Below, piece after piece: positions 26,582-35,678 of a DNA stretch of 64,000 nt; within the stretch, counting starts at the first letter, position 1; the number at the start of each line of letters is the position of its first letter. Made by a program: the position numbers and the translations under genes. The DNA is from Nitrospira sp. GTDB lineage: Bacteria; Nitrospirota; Nitrospiria; Nitrospirales; Nitrospiraceae. The stretch spans positions 930,001-994,000 of the forward strand of contig CP060499.1 in the NCBI GenBank assembly GCA_024760525.1, read 5' to 3'. The notes beneath the pieces were generated by a model. That model did not search any database. It was not told the DNA's origin and was given only the letters and a program-made list of their open reading frames with translations.

Positions 26582-27640
26582 ATGGATGCGTTGAAAAGGA
26601 CGAGATGTCTGGTGGTGGGTGGAGCCGGCTTCGTCGGGAGTAATCTGATTCACCTGTTGCTTGATCATGAATGCGAAGGGGTGACAATCATCGATAATTT
26701 CTTGTCGGCAGAACGATTCAACGTGCCGGACGATCCTCGCGTGGACTTGCGGGAAGGGTCGATTGCCGATGACAGTATCCTGACCGGCCTAAGCGATGAG
26801 TTCGACTATGTTTTTCATCTCGCCACCTATCATGGCAATCAAAGTTCGATCGCCAATCCGCTCGAAGATCATGCGAACAATCTCATTACCACGCTTAAAC
26901 TGTATGAAAGGATGAAAAGCTTTCGCCGCGTAAAGAAGCTGGTCTATGCGGCGTCCGGCTGCACCCTCGCTCCTCATACGTATGGTTCTGCTCAGCCCAC
27001 CACGGAGGATGGTCCGGTTCCCATCGAGTTGGACAGCCCTTACCAGATTTCAAAAGTAGTTGGTGAGTTCTACTCTGTCTATTACCACCATCAGCATGGG
27101 CTTCCGACCGTGCGTGCGAGATTCCAGAATGTCTATGGGCCACGGGAGATTCTTGGCGCTGGGCGTTGGCGTGGAACTCCGGCGACCGTGTGGCGCAATG
27201 TCACTCCGGCCTTTATTTACCGCGCGTTAAAAAAGATGCCATTGCGCGTGGAAAACCATGGGCGTGCGAGCCGCGACTTCATCTATGTTGAGGATATCGC
27301 GCGAGGTTTGGTGGCTTGCGCGGGCGCGGGTAAGGCCGGTGAGGTCTATAACTTGGCGAGCGGAGTGGAGACGTCAATTCTGGAACTTGCCAGATCAATA
27401 AATAAATTGACCGGTAATAGCGCCGATATCGAATTTCTGTCCGAACGACCTTGGGATAGATCGGGCAAACGGTTCGGTAGTACGGAGAAGGCCAAACGGG
27501 AGATCGGTTTTGAAGTACGTATAGATCTCCTCGATGGTCTTTCGAAGACGATCGAATGGACAACACGGAATTTGAGTGCCATCGATGGGTGCATTCAAAA
27601 ACACGACTTACAGATAAAGAACTTCGTCGCCGATCAATGA
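26582..27640 (+). CDS. NAD-dependent nucleotide-sugar epimerase, tandem copy 2
   Basis: 352 residues. The NAD-binding loop is VVGGAGFVGSNL near residue 12 and the catalytic pair is YQISK. The preceding stretch AASGCTLAP is unusual: the motif normally read as SSSSVYG is altered around Gly-Cys-Thr. RARFQNVYGPRE and SRDFIYVEDIARG are typical SDR sequences. It follows copy 1 by 35 bases and ends the WecB-AsnB-SDR-SDR run. The altered active-site stretch hints at a reaction other than plain 4-epimerisation. Confidence 0.73.
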   Translation: MDALKRTRCLVVGGAGFVGSNLIHLLLDHECEGVTIIDNFLSAERFNVPDDPRVDLREGSIADDSILTGLSDEFDYVFHLATYHGNQSSIANPLEDHANNLITTLKLYERMKSFRRVKKLVYAASGCTLAPHTYGSAQPTTEDGPVPIELDSPYQISKVVGEFYSVYYHHQHGLPTVRARFQNVYGPREILGAGRWRGTPATVWRNVTPAFIYRALKKMPLRVENHGRASRDFIYVEDIARGLVACAGAGKAGEVYNLASGVETSILELARSINKLTGNSADIEFLSERPWDRSGKRFGSTEKAKREIGFEVRIDLLDGLSKTIEWTTRNLSAIDGCIQKHDLQIKNFVADQ

Positions 27641-27672
27641 CCGACGCTGATCACCTCCCTTTATCATGATAT

Positions 27673-27686
27673 CCCTCTCTCGAGGG
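27673..27686 (+). terminator. Weak hairpin, possible terminator
   Basis: CCCTC (27673-27677) and GAGGG (27682-27686) can pair around a 4-base loop, followed by GC then a CT-rich stretch (ACTTCTTCTT). There is no clean T-tract, so this may only slow or partly stop transcription after the epimerase pair. Confidence 0.2.
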
Positions 27687-27778
27687 GGCCTGAGACTTCT
27701 TCTTGCGCCTCTCCAGTGGTTAACCCATCAGGTCGATGCCCATAGATCCCAGCCTCTCAACCAGCACCGGGGAAACTT

Positions 27779-29527
27779 GTGAATTCTCTTTCTCGTCTGG
27801 TCTTGCTCATGACGGTAGGTGTGGTCGGCTTCAGTATTCTCCTCGTAAAACAAGCCGGCTCCACGCAGTGGAAACAACGAGTAGAGCCGCTCGCATACGA
27901 CGGACATACAAGACAACTTATTTTGGAAGGCAAGAATATTCCAGCTACCTCTCTGTTTGTCAGTGCAGTAGCCATCAACCGGCGATATGCCGCAGTTGCC
28001 GACTATACACATCTTTATTGTCTCGAGCTCAGTTCCGGTTCTCTGAAACTTGTAGCCCCTCTCCTTGATAATAAGGGGCCGTCCATATGGCTCCCTACAG
28101 GTCTTGCCTATGATGATGCCCGTCAAAGATTCATCGTTGCGAACAATGTTGGAAATCAGGTGTACGAGGGTGCCCTGGACTGTGACGAGAGCACATTTTC
28201 CATTCGGGCTACTATTGCGTCAAAGGAAACCATTACTCCCGAGGGCGTGGCCCTATCGGACGGCGGGGATGTGCTTGTAGTGGCCAGCTATGATGGCCAC
28301 AACATCGCGGCCTTTCGGCGAACCGGCGACGGCGACTGGAAACCGCTTTGGAGTTTTGCGCTCCGGAATGCGCATGGTGTTGCAATCCTCGGAGATCAGG
28401 TATTTGCCTCCAGCTTGGAACGACGGGAGATCGTGCGCGTTGATCTCATGAGCGGAGTGCTAAGCAAACGAATCGGGTCTCAGGGGTGGAACCCCTGGGA
28501 TCACCGAATGCTGTGGCCCACCTCCCTTGTGGTGCATCACGGCAGCCTGTTTCGATCAGATGCCCACACCGGATTTGTTTGTTCACTCGATCCTCAAACC
28601 CTCGACACCCAACGATGCTTTGGAGGGAATGGTCCCTTGCGAGAGCATCTCAACATGCCGTACGGAATCGCCTCGCTGGGTGAAAACCTGATAATAACCT
28701 CGACATTTCAGAACCGTATTCTCGTTGTACGTCTTGAGACGCACGGAGGAGCCACGATTCTTACGGATTATGTGACAAAGACCGATGGGTGGGAGGCGGT
28801 CGGCGGCCTGGCAATTCAGGATCGTGAATTTCAAGACGCCCGCTTCCCTTCCTACCGACGTAAATGGTCGAAGGATGGATATATTCAGGAATGTGATCTT
28901 GGCCCTCCGCTTGAGGGCTTCCAATGCGGCTATGGCGGGCTGCACCTTCGGAAGCGGCATGTCCGGTTGCCGACGATGGATGGATTGGTGAACCAGTGCG
29001 GGTACTACTATTTTGTCGAAGGCCTGCGGGGTAAGTTCGGAACCTTTCTCTTTTCCCCGCAGAACGCATGTGTCATCTATCTGTCGATCGAACAGTCAGG
29101 GAAAGTCGGACTGCTTCCATATCACAATCGGCATGGGGGATGGCTCATCGATCATTATCTCGTCAGCGGTGATCAAACGCGATCTCTTACCGAGGTGGAG
29201 ATGGAACTCAAGACCATGCTGACGAAGTTGCAGGACAAGCGAGACCGAGACGGAGTGCTGCTACCCGACGATGCGGCCACGGTATTCTGCCCTGGGTGGC
29301 CTGATAGTACGGCGCGCAACATCGCGTTCGAGACGAAGCTAAAAGCCACACTTACGTCATCTGAGGGGCAACACTTTGTTCAGACCTACCTGGCCTGCAC
29401 GCGTGAGATCTGTGCCGGAACGGACCTTCAGAAGATTGCCGCGTTGCTCAGTCACAGTGAGGATGCCGAGATGACCCTTGAGTCCAGGTATTTACCGTGT
29501 TTTTTGTCCGGAGCTCGATGCGTATAG
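27779..29527 (+). CDS. Exported Cys-rich beta-propeller-like protein, function unknown
   Basis: 582 residues. A signal or anchor segment opens the protein (LVLLMTVGVVGFSILLV). Residues ~45-350 contain repeated strand patterns with LPTGLAYDD, TPEGVALSDGG, NAHGVAILGD, WPTSLVVHHG and MPYGIASLGE, spaced like blades of an NHL/YncE-type propeller. The C-terminal ~220 residues have no recognised domain but hold about nine cysteines, which suggests disulphides outside the cytoplasm. GTG 27779 has GGGGA a few bases upstream. It is flanked by sugar epimerases and a glycosyltransferase. I do not recognise a family; glycan binding or processing at the cell surface is a guess. Confidence 0.6.
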   Translation: MNSLSRLVLLMTVGVVGFSILLVKQAGSTQWKQRVEPLAYDGHTRQLILEGKNIPATSLFVSAVAINRRYAAVADYTHLYCLELSSGSLKLVAPLLDNKGPSIWLPTGLAYDDARQRFIVANNVGNQVYEGALDCDESTFSIRATIASKETITPEGVALSDGGDVLVVASYDGHNIAAFRRTGDGDWKPLWSFALRNAHGVAILGDQVFASSLERREIVRVDLMSGVLSKRIGSQGWNPWDHRMLWPTSLVVHHGSLFRSDAHTGFVCSLDPQTLDTQRCFGGNGPLREHLNMPYGIASLGENLIITSTFQNRILVVRLETHGGATILTDYVTKTDGWEAVGGLAIQDREFQDARFPSYRRKWSKDGYIQECDLGPPLEGFQCGYGGLHLRKRHVRLPTMDGLVNQCGYYYFVEGLRGKFGTFLFSPQNACVIYLSIEQSGKVGLLPYHNRHGGWLIDHYLVSGDQTRSLTEVEMELKTMLTKLQDKRDRDGVLLPDDAATVFCPGWPDSTARNIAFETKLKATLTSSEGQHFVQTYLACTREICAGTDLQKIAALLSHSEDAEMTLESRYLPCFLSGARCV

Positions 29528-29618
29528 TGGGTATTCCGTTTGTTCATACACATGAGTCAGAGAAACGGCTGGTTCGGAGATATGGGTGTCTTTCATCTGG
29601 GCGGTGTGTGGCTCTCCT

Positions 29619-30752
29619 ATGGCGACGGTTCTTGTCATTTCATTCACTGATCTAAAGCAGGATCCTCGTGTTCGCCGGCAGATCGAAGCCCTTCGAACAC
29701 ATCACGCGGTGATTGCTGCAGGCACCGGCGATCCTGCAATGTCCGATGTTCGCTTTCTTGGTTGCAAGCGCAATGCTCGGACTTTCACGCGAAGATGTGT
29801 AGGAGGCATTAAACTGCTCTCACGCCGGTATGAATCGCACTATTGGTCAAGGGAACATGTTCAAGAGCTCCATCGCAAGCTGGAAGGGGTCGCCTTCGAT
29901 ACGGTGATTGCGAATGATGTGGAGGCGTTGCCTCTGGCACTTTCACTTGCCGGCACTCGACCGGTCATCCTCGACGCGCATGAATATGCTCCTCGGGAAT
30001 TGGAGGAGCGATTGGTGTGGCGTCTATTCCATCAGGGGCATGCTCACTATCTCTGCAAGACATACATTCCAAAGACGGCACGAGTCATAACGGTGGCAGA
30101 CGGCATCGCCGAAGAGTATCGCCGTCTGCTTGGAGTCAAGCCTGTCGTCATTCAGAACGCCGCTCCAAGCCATATCCTGGCTCCCCGTGCGACACCAACG
30201 CGGCCGATCCGCATGATACATCATGGCTATGCGATGCCGACGAGGCAGATCGAGAAGATGATCGAGGTCATGCAATGGGTGGATGACCGCTTTGAACTCG
30301 ACCTCATGCTGGTTCCGAACTTTCCCGAATACATTCAAAAGCTAAAGGCGAAAGCTTCTGGTAATCCGCGGGTTCGATTTCTCTCGCCGGTATCGATGGA
30401 AGCGCTTGTGCCGTTCACCAATGCCTACGATATTGGCCTGTACCTGTTATCCCCTTCCAGCTTCAACAATCTTCATGCACTTCCGAATAAGTTTTTTGAA
30501 TTCCTCCAGGCTCGCCTTGCTGTGGCGATCGGGCCATCTCCCGAGATGGCCAAAATCGTGCGCGAGTTCGGATGTGGTGTCGTAGCGAAAGATTTTGCAC
30601 CGGCCTCCCTCGCGCGCGCGCTCAATCACCTGACATCGTCCGATATTGATCGGATGAAAGCCGGCTCCGAGCGGGCGGCGCAGACCCATACTGCTGAACG
30701 CAATGCCGAGAAATTGGGCCAGGTGGTGGCTGACGTACTTGGAGAGTTGTAG
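29619..30752 (+). CDS. GT4-type glycosyltransferase
   Basis: About 377 residues, GT-B fold. It begins ATVLVISFTDLKQDPRVRRQIEAL, the same DPRV subgroup opening as the enzyme at 19746. VILDAHEYAPRELEER lies in the N-terminal domain, and the donor domain has IHHGYAMPTRQIEKMIEVM, FLSPVSMEALVPF and LHALPNKFFEFLQARLAVAIGPS, the Pro-Asn-Lys-Phe-x-Glu region binding the nucleotide sugar. ATG 29619 is preferred over GTG 29586, whose extra 11 residues look unrelated. It ends 2 bases before the third AsnB paralogue. Confidence 0.75.
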   Translation: MATVLVISFTDLKQDPRVRRQIEALRTHHAVIAAGTGDPAMSDVRFLGCKRNARTFTRRCVGGIKLLSRRYESHYWSREHVQELHRKLEGVAFDTVIANDVEALPLALSLAGTRPVILDAHEYAPRELEERLVWRLFHQGHAHYLCKTYIPKTARVITVADGIAEEYRRLLGVKPVVIQNAAPSHILAPRATPTRPIRMIHHGYAMPTRQIEKMIEVMQWVDDRFELDLMLVPNFPEYIQKLKAKASGNPRVRFLSPVSMEALVPFTNAYDIGLYLLSPSSFNNLHALPNKFFEFLQARLAVAIGPSPEMAKIVREFGCGVVAKDFAPASLARALNHLTSSDIDRMKAGSERAAQTHTAERNAEKLGQVVADVLGEL

Positions 30753-30754
30753 CC

Positions 30755-32755
30755 ATGTGTGGTATCGCAGCGCTCTTTTGTCCTGATCCCTATCCCTTGG
30801 ACGATCTTATTCGAAAGATGACCACGGTGGTTCGCCATCGAGGCCCAGACGGCGAAGGGGCTGTGATGTTTTCAGCTCGGGATTTCGTATCGACACCGGT
30901 TGGAGGAACGGATACTCCGGACGAGGCGTACGACTCAAGACTGACCTATGCGCCCAGGCGGAATGGTAGGCCGGTCATTGATGCGGTTATGGCGTTGGGC
31001 CATCGCCGTCTTGCCATCATCGATCTCTCCGTAACCGGTCACCAGCCGATGTGCACGGCGGATGGCCGCGTGTGGATCACGTATAACGGAGAAATCTACA
31101 ATCATCTCGAACTGCGGCATGAGCTTCGGCAACTGGGGCATGTCTTTGTCTCGCAGAGCGATACGGAGGTCATCCTGCAAGCCTACCTCGCCTGGGGCGC
31201 ACAATGTGTCGATCGATTCAACGGCATGTTCGCCTTCGTGCTCATTGACCGAAGGGCAGGGCGGGTGTTTGCCGCACGCGATCGATTCGGCGTCAAACCG
31301 CTCTACCTTTGGCGTTCGCCGGAGGGATTGGTCGCCATGGCATCGGAGATTAAACAGTTTACGGTGCTGCCGGGGTGGTCGCCAAGAGTCAACGGGCAAT
31401 CAGTGTATGACTTCTTGAACTGGGGATTGCTCGATCATAGTGAAGAGACGATGTTCCAAGGTGTCTGCCAGCTCAGAGGAGGCGAGTGTGTAGACGGATC
31501 TATCGAGGATCTTCAAAAGACTTTTCCGGTTCGCAGGTGGTATCAACTGACGCCACGTCCTTTTTCAGGGGACATGAAAATGGCCGCCGATGAGTTTGTT
31601 GCGCTGTTTACGGATGCGGTACGGCTTCGTCTGCGCGCCGACGTCCCCGTCGGATCCTGTCTGTCCGGCGGGCTCGACTCGTCGTCGATCGTCTGCGTGG
31701 CGAATCTGCTCCTCCAATCCACCGGAGCTGGATACCACCAGAACACCTTTTCGGCTTGCGCCACGGAGAAACGATTTGATGAGCGGAACCATGTCGATGT
31801 CGTTGTCGGGCACACCGGTGTGAAATCTCATTACGTCTATCCGAACCTGGACGATCTTTTCAAAAAGCTTGATGCCATGACCTGGCATCAGGATGAACCG
31901 TTCGGTTCAACGAGCATTTGCGCCCAATGGGAGGTCTTTGAGCTCGCGAAGCACGCACGCGTGAACGTGTTGTTGGATGGGCAGGGGGCAGATGAGCTGC
32001 TCGCTGGTTATCACGGGTTTTTCGCCTCGCATTTTGCCGGACTATTTGTGATGTGGCGATGGGGGACATTGCTCCGAGAGGCGCGCGCGGCTAAGCATCT
32101 TCATGGGCTGAGTTATGCCAGCTCCGCCAAGTACCTTGGGAACACAGTCCTGCCCGAACCGTTGCGTCAACCTTTGCGCCGGCTCTTTGGAAAACGATCG
32201 TCGGTGCCTTATTGGATCAATCGAGAACGGCTTGCATTTGATGCCCGAGATCCCAATCTCACCTACGGCGTCAAAACAACCTCAGTGAACCAGATGGCCC
32301 ATGCCATGCTGACAGCCACCAGTGTACCGATGTTGCTGCATTGGGAGGATCGTGATTCCATGGCTCATAGTGTCGAGTCGAGGCTGCCCTTTCTCGATTA
32401 TAGGGTCGTGGAGTTCCTGACAGGGCTTCCCCCCGAAATGAAGTTATGGAATGCCACAACGAAGCAGGTCTTACGCGAAGCGATGCGGGGAACCTTGCCT
32501 GAGCCGATCCGCACACGAATGGATAAAATGGGTTTTGTGACACCGGAAGAAACGTGGATCCGCAAGGATGCGCCCGAGCGCTTTCGCCTTGAGCTGCGCC
32601 GTGCTGTAGATGCTTCGCAGGGCGTACTCAACGCCTCGGCACTCGACCATTTCGATGCCGTGATCGGCGGCCGCGAATCGTTCAACTTCCTGGTGTGGAG
32701 AATGATCAGTTTCGGGCAGTGGATGGAGCGGTTTAGCGTGAGAGCGGCGGCGTAA
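30755..32755 (+). CDS. Asparagine synthase-type amidotransferase, paralogue 3
   Basis: 666 residues, the longest of the four. The glutaminase domain begins MCGIAALF with Cys2, and RHRGPDGEG, HRRLAIIDL and YNGEIYNHLELR follow; an insertion of ~30 residues lies between the first two motifs (about residues 40-70). The synthetase domain has SGGLDSS from residue 304 and DGQGADELLAGY, where Ala replaces the usual Gly. The late ESRLPFLDYRVVEF is intact. It directly follows a GT4 gene and precedes the legionaminate cassette by 117 bases. Amidation of a glycan component is the expected role. Confidence 0.85.
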   Translation: MCGIAALFCPDPYPLDDLIRKMTTVVRHRGPDGEGAVMFSARDFVSTPVGGTDTPDEAYDSRLTYAPRRNGRPVIDAVMALGHRRLAIIDLSVTGHQPMCTADGRVWITYNGEIYNHLELRHELRQLGHVFVSQSDTEVILQAYLAWGAQCVDRFNGMFAFVLIDRRAGRVFAARDRFGVKPLYLWRSPEGLVAMASEIKQFTVLPGWSPRVNGQSVYDFLNWGLLDHSEETMFQGVCQLRGGECVDGSIEDLQKTFPVRRWYQLTPRPFSGDMKMAADEFVALFTDAVRLRLRADVPVGSCLSGGLDSSSIVCVANLLLQSTGAGYHQNTFSACATEKRFDERNHVDVVVGHTGVKSHYVYPNLDDLFKKLDAMTWHQDEPFGSTSICAQWEVFELAKHARVNVLLDGQGADELLAGYHGFFASHFAGLFVMWRWGTLLREARAAKHLHGLSYASSAKYLGNTVLPEPLRQPLRRLFGKRSSVPYWINRERLAFDARDPNLTYGVKTTSVNQMAHAMLTATSVPMLLHWEDRDSMAHSVESRLPFLDYRVVEFLTGLPPEMKLWNATTKQVLREAMRGTLPEPIRTRMDKMGFVTPEETWIRKDAPERFRLELRRAVDASQGVLNASALDHFDAVIGGRESFNFLVWRMISFGQWMERFSVRAAA

Positions 32756-32872
32756 TCGGAGCCACGGGATGCTGAGGATGTGACCGCAATGACCGTATCG
32801 GTGCTGTACCTCAATCCGAGTTCAACATGACCAAGCGGATTCCCTCATTCGGCCGAAGGAAACCCTGAGTCC

Positions 32873-33868
32873 ATGAAGCTGCTGATCACCGGCGCCGACG
32901 GTTTTATTGGTTCCCACCTGACGGAGGCTCTGGTTCGTGGAGGTCACGATGTTCGTGCCTTCGTGTTTTACAATTCATTCAACTCCTGGGGGTGGCTGGA
33001 TCATTGCAACGAGGATGTGAGCGGGAAATTCGAAGTATTTCCGGGCGATGTCCGAGACCCGCATGGTGTGCGTACGGCAATGAAAGGATGCGAGGCGGTT
33101 TTGCATCTCGCGGCCTTGATTGCGATTCCCTATTCCTACCATTCTCCCGACACCTACGTGGACACCAATGTGAAAGGCACGCTGAACGTGCTGCAGGCGG
33201 CGCGTGAGCTGGGTGTCAAGCGGATCATTCATACGTCGACCAGCGAGGTATATGGCACGGCTCGGTTTGTGCCCATTACAGAAGATCATCCATTGCAAGG
33301 TCAGTCGCCGTACTCGGCGACCAAGATCGCCGCTGACCAACTGGCCTATTCCTTCTATGCTTCGTTTGGACTGCCGGTCGTCATTGCACGCCCGTTTAAT
33401 ACCTATGGCCCGCGCCAATCTGCGCGGGCCGTGATTCCGACGATCATTACACAGATTGCTGCCGGTCACCGACAGGTGAATCTTGGCGCAGTGTCACCCA
33501 CACGCGACTTCAATTTCGTGCTGGATACCGTGGCGGGTTTCATGGCGATGTTGAATTCCGATCGAGGCTTGGGAGAAGTCGTCAATCTGGGCAGCAACTT
33601 CGAGATTTCCATCGGAGACACCGCTCGATTGATTGCCGAAGCCATGCATGCCGACATTGAAGTGGTCACAGACGAAGCGCGCCTGCGTCCCGAACATTCC
33701 GAAGTGGAACGCCTATGGGCAGATAACAGGAAAGCCAAGGAATTGTTTGACTGGCAACCTCGGTACGGCGGTCGCGAGGGCTTCAAGCGTGGTCTAGTCG
33801 AGACGGTTCAATGGTTTGCACGGCCCGAGCATTTGCATCGGTACAAGTCTGATGTTTACAACCTGTGA
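32873..33868 (+). CDS. legB: LegB: NAD-dependent sugar 4,6-dehydratase of legionaminate synthesis
   Basis: 331 residues. NAD-binding loop LITGADGFIGSHL, catalytic STSEVYG and YSATK, and the family-typical ending in which YKSDVYNL closes the protein, as LegB proteins commonly do. In Campylobacter and Legionella, LegB converts GDP-GlcNAc (or UDP-GlcNAc) to the 4-keto-6-deoxy form, the first committed step. It is the first gene of seven that match the whole legionaminic-acid route in order. GTGA overlap with the next frame suggests coupling. Annotation as a GDP-mannose-type dehydratase would be the alternative, but the neighbours fix the identity. Confidence 0.85.
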   Translation: MKLLITGADGFIGSHLTEALVRGGHDVRAFVFYNSFNSWGWLDHCNEDVSGKFEVFPGDVRDPHGVRTAMKGCEAVLHLAALIAIPYSYHSPDTYVDTNVKGTLNVLQAARELGVKRIIHTSTSEVYGTARFVPITEDHPLQGQSPYSATKIAADQLAYSFYASFGLPVVIARPFNTYGPRQSARAVIPTIITQIAAGHRQVNLGAVSPTRDFNFVLDTVAGFMAMLNSDRGLGEVVNLGSNFEISIGDTARLIAEAMHADIEVVTDEARLRPEHSEVERLWADNRKAKELFDWQPRYGGREGFKRGLVETVQWFARPEHLHRYKSDVYNL

Positions 33869-33885
33869 AGGGCCGTGGCTCCGAG

Positions 33886-35052
33886 ATGAGTCTTGTTGAC
33901 CGGATCGTCAAGGCGATTTGCGATGTGGTCGGGCCAGGCCCGGTGGCTCTGCATGAACCGACCTTTGACGGTAACGAGTGGAAATATCTCAAAGAATGTC
34001 TCGATTCGACATTCGTCTCGTCAGTGGGCAAGTTCGTCGACCGCTTTGAATCGGATCTGGAGGGCTTTACAGGGGCCAGGCATGCGGTTGCCGTCGTCAA
34101 TGGCACGGCAGCGCTGCACATGGCATTGAAGCTCTTAGGCGTGAAGGTCGAGGATGAGGTCCTGATTCCGGCCCTTACGTTCGCCGCGACAGCCAATGCC
34201 GTGACCTATTGCGGGGCTGTGCCGCATTTCGTTGATAGCGAGTTCCGCACATTGGGTATTGATCCGCAAAAACTGCGCGACTATCTCGTCACGTCCACGG
34301 AGCAACGAGCGGGGCACTGTGTCAATCGAATGACCGGCCGTATTATTCGAGCGCTTGTTCCTATGCATACCTTCGGCCATCCGGCGGATCTGGACAGTCT
34401 TCTGGCACTGGCGCGCGATTTTAATATCGCAGTGGCCGAAGATGCGGCTGAGTCGTTGGGTAGCTGGTACCACGGCCGACACACGGGCACGTTCGGGAAG
34501 ATGGGCATCCTCAGTTTCAACGGCAACAAAACCATTACGACCGGAGGAGGCGGGGCTCTCTTAACCGATGATCCAGAACTTGCCCGTCATGCCAAGCATC
34601 TGACGACCACCGCCAAATTGCCGCACATCTGGGAATATCGCCACGATGAAATCGGCTACAATTACCGACTGCCTAACTTGAATGCTGCCTTGGGCTGTGC
34701 CCAGTTGGAACAGTTGCCGAACAGACTTGCTTCAAAACGGAAGTTGTTTGCTCGTTATCAAGAGGCGTTCGGGTCCATGGCCGGCGTCCGGTTGGTGGAG
34801 GAGCCTATCGCCTGTCGAAGCAACTATTGGCTGCAAACACTGCTGTTGGATGTCGACCAGCAAGATCAGCGGGATCGCATCTTGAGGGCCACGAACGACG
34901 CGGGATTCATGACACGGCCGGCCTGGATCCTGATGCATGACATGGCGCACTTCAAAGATTGTCCGCGGATGGATCTGGCCGGCGCCGAGTCGCTTTCGAG
35001 GAGACTGCTCAACATTCCGAGCAGTGCGGGGCTGATTCCAACACCATCATGA
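33886..35052 (+). CDS. legC: LegC: PLP-dependent sugar 4-aminotransferase
   Basis: About 388 residues, DegT/DnrJ/EryC1 fold. The PLP lysine lies in FNGNKTITTGGGGALL (Lys215), and VNGTAALHMAL, PALTFAATANAV and EDAAESLGSWYHG are the cofactor-binding stretches. The opening MSLVDRIVKAIC and HEPTFDGNEWKYLKECLDSTFVSS are typical of the LegC subfamily. It would aminate the LegB product at C4 using glutamate. ATG 33886 is preferred; GTG 33865 overlaps the LegB stop. It ends in an ATGA overlap with the acyltransferase gene. Confidence 0.85.
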   Translation: MSLVDRIVKAICDVVGPGPVALHEPTFDGNEWKYLKECLDSTFVSSVGKFVDRFESDLEGFTGARHAVAVVNGTAALHMALKLLGVKVEDEVLIPALTFAATANAVTYCGAVPHFVDSEFRTLGIDPQKLRDYLVTSTEQRAGHCVNRMTGRIIRALVPMHTFGHPADLDSLLALARDFNIAVAEDAAESLGSWYHGRHTGTFGKMGILSFNGNKTITTGGGGALLTDDPELARHAKHLTTTAKLPHIWEYRHDEIGYNYRLPNLNAALGCAQLEQLPNRLASKRKLFARYQEAFGSMAGVRLVEEPIACRSNYWLQTLLLDVDQQDQRDRILRATNDAGFMTRPAWILMHDMAHFKDCPRMDLAGAESLSRRLLNIPSSAGLIPTPS

Positions 35053-35678
35053 GTAAGCCCCGCTTGATCGTGATCGGTGCCGGGGGACATGCCCATGCAT
35101 GTATTGATGTCATCGAGCGATGCGGTGCGTACGAGATCGTCGGATTGGTGGGGCTCCCGGGGGAACTGCATACCGAACAGTTCGGCTATCGCGTCATTGG
35201 CACAGACAGCGAACTACCTGGGCTCGCCAAAGATTGTAGTCATGCGATTGTCGCGGTGGGTCACATCCGTTCTCCGGCCGTTCGCATCCATCTCTACCAA
35301 CGCGCAGTTGAGCTCGGACTGCAGCTGCCCACGATTGCTTCGCCTACCGCCTATGTCTCTCGTCATGCCGTGCTCGGCCCAGGGACTATCGTCATGCACG
35401 GGGCCATCATCAATGCCGGCGCGCGGATTGGGAACAACTGCATCATCAATACCCGTGCGATCGTGGAACATGACGTGACGGTGGCAGATCACTGTCACGT
35501 CTCGACCGGGGCCATACTGAACGGCAACGTGACGGTTGGTGCGGGTAGTTTTATCGGGAGCGGGACCATCGTCAAGGAAGGCATCTCCATTGGAGCAAAT
35601 TGCATCATGGGCATGGGACTCGCTGTACGGCACCATCAGGCCGATACGACCAGGTTCGCAGGCAACCACACATCATGA
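35049..35678 (+). CDS. NeuD/PglD-type sugar O/N-acyltransferase (LegH role)
   Basis: 209 residues. An N-terminal nucleotide-sugar-binding part (LIVIGAGGHAHACIDVI) is followed by a left-handed beta helix of hexapeptide repeats from VLGPGTIVMHGAIINAGARIG to VGAGSFIGSGTIVKEG, the fold of NeuD and PglD. His in VEHDVTV is the likely catalytic base, as in PglD. In this cassette it fits LegH, which acetylates the 4-amino group of the LegC product. ATG 35049 overlaps the LegC stop (ATGA), and its stop overlaps the LegI start. Confidence 0.8.
   Translation: MSKPRLIVIGAGGHAHACIDVIERCGAYEIVGLVGLPGELHTEQFGYRVIGTDSELPGLAKDCSHAIVAVGHIRSPAVRIHLYQRAVELGLQLPTIASPTAYVSRHAVLGPGTIVMHGAIINAGARIGNNCIINTRAIVEHDVTVADHCHVSTGAILNGNVTVGAGSFIGSGTIVKEGISIGANCIMGMGLAVRHHQADTTRFAGNHTS

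Noticed and set aside
25545..26687. Long minus-strand open frame of 380 codons
   Set aside because: It lies opposite two epimerase genes with intact SDR motifs and has no domain of its own; GC-rich codon bias on the + strand explains it.
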